NCBI RefSeq assembly: GCF_900141785.1
Contig: NZ_FQYP01000001.1
Coordinates: forward strand, 248,001-312,000
Source: Aquimarina spongiae
GTDB taxonomy: Bacteria; Bacteroidota; Bacteroidia; Flavobacteriales; Flavobacteriaceae
DNA length: 64,000 nt
Reading direction: 5' to 3'
The stretch's first letter is position 1, and every line of letters begins with the position of its first letter. The notes beneath the pieces are model-generated. The model had not been told where the DNA came from and did not search any database. It worked only from the letters and a program-made list of their open reading frames with translations. Below are positions 62,208 to 64,000 of this stretch, in pieces. A program made the translations under genes and the position numbers.

Positions 62208-64000
62208 ATGGATTACATTTCTGATGAAAAATCACCCCTCCAATTTGATAGAAAGCAATTGGATAACGAGACCTTAATTTCCCTTTACGAAAAGATGGTC
62301 AAACCGAGATTGATTGAAGAAAAAATGTTGGTGTTACTAAGACAAGGTAAGATCTCAAAATGGTTTAGTGGTATTGGGCAGGAGGCGATTGCTGTTGGGG
62401 TAACTGCCGCGTTGAATCAAGATGAATATATTTTGCCAATGCATAGAAATCTTGGCGTGTTTACTTCAAGGAATATTCCATTATTCAGATTGTTTTCTCA
62501 GTGGCAAGGTAAATCGAATGGATTTACGAATGGTAGAGATCGTTCCTTTCATTTTGGAACGCAGGAATTTAAGATTGTAGGTATGATTTCTCATTTGGGC
62601 CCACAAATGGGGATAGCATGTGGGATTTCATTAGGTGATGTTTTAAAGAAAAGTAATAGGGTTACAGCGGTGTTTACCGGAGAAGGAGGAACTAGTGAAG
62701 GTGATTTTCATGAAGCACTGAATGTAGCCTCTGTGTGGAGTTTGCCTGTACTGTTTTGTATTGAAAATAATGGATATGGTCTATCAACACCGACCAGCGA
62801 ACAATATAATTGCGTGGATCTTGCTGATAGAGGAAAAGGATACGGGATAGAATCTTATGTAATCGAAGGAAATAATGTTTTGGAAGTATACACCAAGGTT
62901 GCCGGGTTGGTTAAGAGTGTTCGGGAGCATCCTCGTCCTGTACTGTTGGAATTTAAAACGTTTAGGATGCGTGGACATGAAGAAGCTAGTGGAACCAAAT
63001 ATGTTCCTCAGGAGCTCATGGACTTTTGGCAAACAAAAGATCCGATAGACAATTATAGAAGTTATTTACAAGATTTAGGTCTTTTATCATCTGTTGAAGA
63101 TGAAGCTTTACAAGTTGCTATTAAACAGGAAATAGATGAGCATTGGGAACGAACAAATGCGGAGGAGAATGTTGTCGTAGACCTAGAAAAAGAAATGAAC
63201 GATGTGTATGCTCCACATGATTTTCGTAAAGTTGATCCAAATGAGACTTCCAAAGAATTGAGATTAATAGATGCAATCTCGCAAGGTTTGTATCAAGCGA
63301 TGGAAAAGTATAAGGATCTTGTAATAATGGGACAAGATATTGCAGAGTATGGTGGAGTGTTTAAAATAACCGAAGGCTTCGTGGAGGCATTCGGTAAACA
63401 AAGAGTGAGAAATACTCCAATCTGTGAATCTGCTATTGTTTCTACAGGATATGGGTTGTCTGTAAATGATCATAAGGCTGTTGTAGAGATGCAATTTGCT
63501 GATTTCGTGTCTTCGGGATTCAATCCAATTGTCAATTTATTGGCAAAATCCAATTATAGATGGGGGCAAACTGCAGATGTAGTGATTCGTATGCCATGTG
63601 GAGCAGGAGTAGGAGCCGGCCCTTTTCATAGTCAAACCAATGAAGCTTGGTTTACTAAAGTTCCAGGACTTAAAGTGGTATATCCAGCGTTTCCAAAAGA
63701 TGCAAAAGGTTTATTGATTAGTGCAATAGAAGATCCTAATCCAGTACTGTTTTTTGAACATAAGGCTTTATACCGTAGTATTCGACAAGAAGTACCTGAG
63801 GACTATTATAACCTGCCGATTGGTAAGGCATCGACTCTAAAAGAAGGGAATGACGTTACTATTATAAGTTATGGAACAGGAGTGCACTGGGTATTGGAAA
63901 CTCTGAGTAAACATGAAACTATTTCTGCAGAGGTTATTGATTTACGAACATTACAACCTCTGGACACGACTACTATTTATGCCTCGGTTAAGAAAACAGG
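62208..64000 (+). CDS. Fused E1 alpha/beta of branched-chain 2-oxoacid dehydrogenase (3' end outside window)
   Basis: The ATG at 62208 opens a frame that continues past the end; 597 residues are visible. The alpha half has the thiamine-diphosphate-binding region VFTGEGGTSEGDFHEALNVAS (GDG-like, here GEG) and ENNGYGLSTPTSEQY. The beta half starts near residue 350 (RLIDAISQGLYQAMEKY, then MGQDIAEYGGVF, MQFADFVSSGFNPIVN and PCGAGVGAGPFHSQTNEAWF). The fused form, of about 660-680 residues in full, is common in Bacteroidota and replaces separate alpha and beta subunits. It decarboxylates 2-oxoacids from branched-chain amino acids. Confidence 0.93.
   Translation, partial: MDYISDEKSPLQFDRKQLDNETLISLYEKMVKPRLIEEKMLVLLRQGKISKWFSGIGQEAIAVGVTAALNQDEYILPMHRNLGVFTSRNIPLFRLFSQWQGKSNGFTNGRDRSFHFGTQEFKIVGMISHLGPQMGIACGISLGDVLKKSNRVTAVFTGEGGTSEGDFHEALNVASVWSLPVLFCIENNGYGLSTPTSEQYNCVDLADRGKGYGIESYVIEGNNVLEVYTKVAGLVKSVREHPRPVLLEFKTFRMRGHEEASGTKYVPQELMDFWQTKDPIDNYRSYLQDLGLLSSVEDEALQVAIKQEIDEHWERTNAEENVVVDLEKEMNDVYAPHDFRKVDPNETSKELRLIDAISQGLYQAMEKYKDLVIMGQDIAEYGGVFKITEGFVEAFGKQRVRNTPICESAIVSTGYGLSVNDHKAVVEMQFADFVSSGFNPIVNLLAKSNYRWGQTADVVIRMPCGAGVGAGPFHSQTNEAWFTKVPGLKVVYPAFPKDAKGLLISAIEDPNPVLFFEHKALYRSIRQEVPEDYYNLPIGKASTLKEGNDVTIISYGTGVHWVLETLSKHETISAEVIDLRTLQPLDTTTIYASVKKT

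Overview
The window reads as chromosome of a marine member of the Flavobacteriaceae, most like the Aquimarina group. This rests on AT-rich intergenic DNA, several promoters of the Bacteroidota form (TTG about 19-20 bp before TAnnTTTG), almost no Shine-Dalgarno sequences, a typical flavobacterial lipoprotein (SCGSDDD), a short RecQ, a MurA with Asp for the usual catalytic Cys, and families such as DUF4290, DUF2911, PorT-type barrels and a fused E1 alpha/beta dehydrogenase. The species is inferred, not shown. Both window edges cut genes: a large protein on the left and the fused E1 dehydrogenase on the right. No rRNA, CRISPR array, insertion sequence or prophage was seen. There is one tRNA (Met, minus strand).

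Layout. 0-6.2 kb: the C-terminal part of a large polymorphic-toxin-like protein, a likely immunity protein, a lipocalin-like lipoprotein and an outer-membrane barrel with a charged C-terminal coil. 6.2-12.4 kb: tRNA-Met, a START-like protein, a class IV aminotransferase, YqgE, the nucleoid protein HU, and the operon ATPase-recQ-fmt. 12.5-16.9 kb: a molybdenum hydroxylase operon (2Fe-2S subunit, Tat-exported Mo subunit, XdhC, MocA-like cytidylyltransferase). 16.9-19.4 kb: DUF493, DUF4290, MurA. 19.4-22.9 kb: an orphan SLATT two-helix membrane protein, a 7TM-PAS histidine kinase and a Crp/Fnr regulator. 23-34 kb: a run of eleven co-directional catabolic genes plus an alpha/beta hydrolase. It holds an APH-type kinase next to an acyl-CoA dehydrogenase with the ADGPDEVH signature of the ACAD10/ACAD11/LvaC family, which suggests breakdown of hydroxylated acyl-CoAs through a phosphorylated intermediate.

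34.5-35.2 kb is a gene-poor stretch with repeated GTTATTAAC and a 32-codon reading frame between a promoter-like sequence and a terminator. 35.2-42.1 kb: a complete histidine-to-glutamate operon (hutH-hutI-hutU-hutG) with a divergent LysR regulator. 42.2-49.7 kb: a PorT-type barrel, a SnoaL-like protein, the SRPBCC-SDR-photolyase operon with an 11-bp dyad upstream, an aquaporin, a DUF2911 protein and a Gfo/Idh/MocA oxidoreductase. 49.7-54.1 kb: a PIG-L deacetylase, a 35-residue single-helix membrane peptide and a sodium:solute symporter, probably one operon. 54.2-64 kb: MutS2 without an Smr domain, Ung, a 56-residue protein, a cytosolic periplasmic-binding-fold protein, a 48-residue membrane protein, a four-gene run (2OG-Fe(II) oxygenase, SUI1-like factor, DUF1835, nucleoside phosphorylase) and the fused branched-chain 2-oxoacid dehydrogenase E1.

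Most of the window is ordinary housekeeping and catabolism. The points most worth a second look are the toxin/immunity pair, the kinase-dehydrogenase cluster, the dyad before the photolyase operon, the unannotated small membrane peptides and the repeat-rich region around 34.6-35.2 kb.
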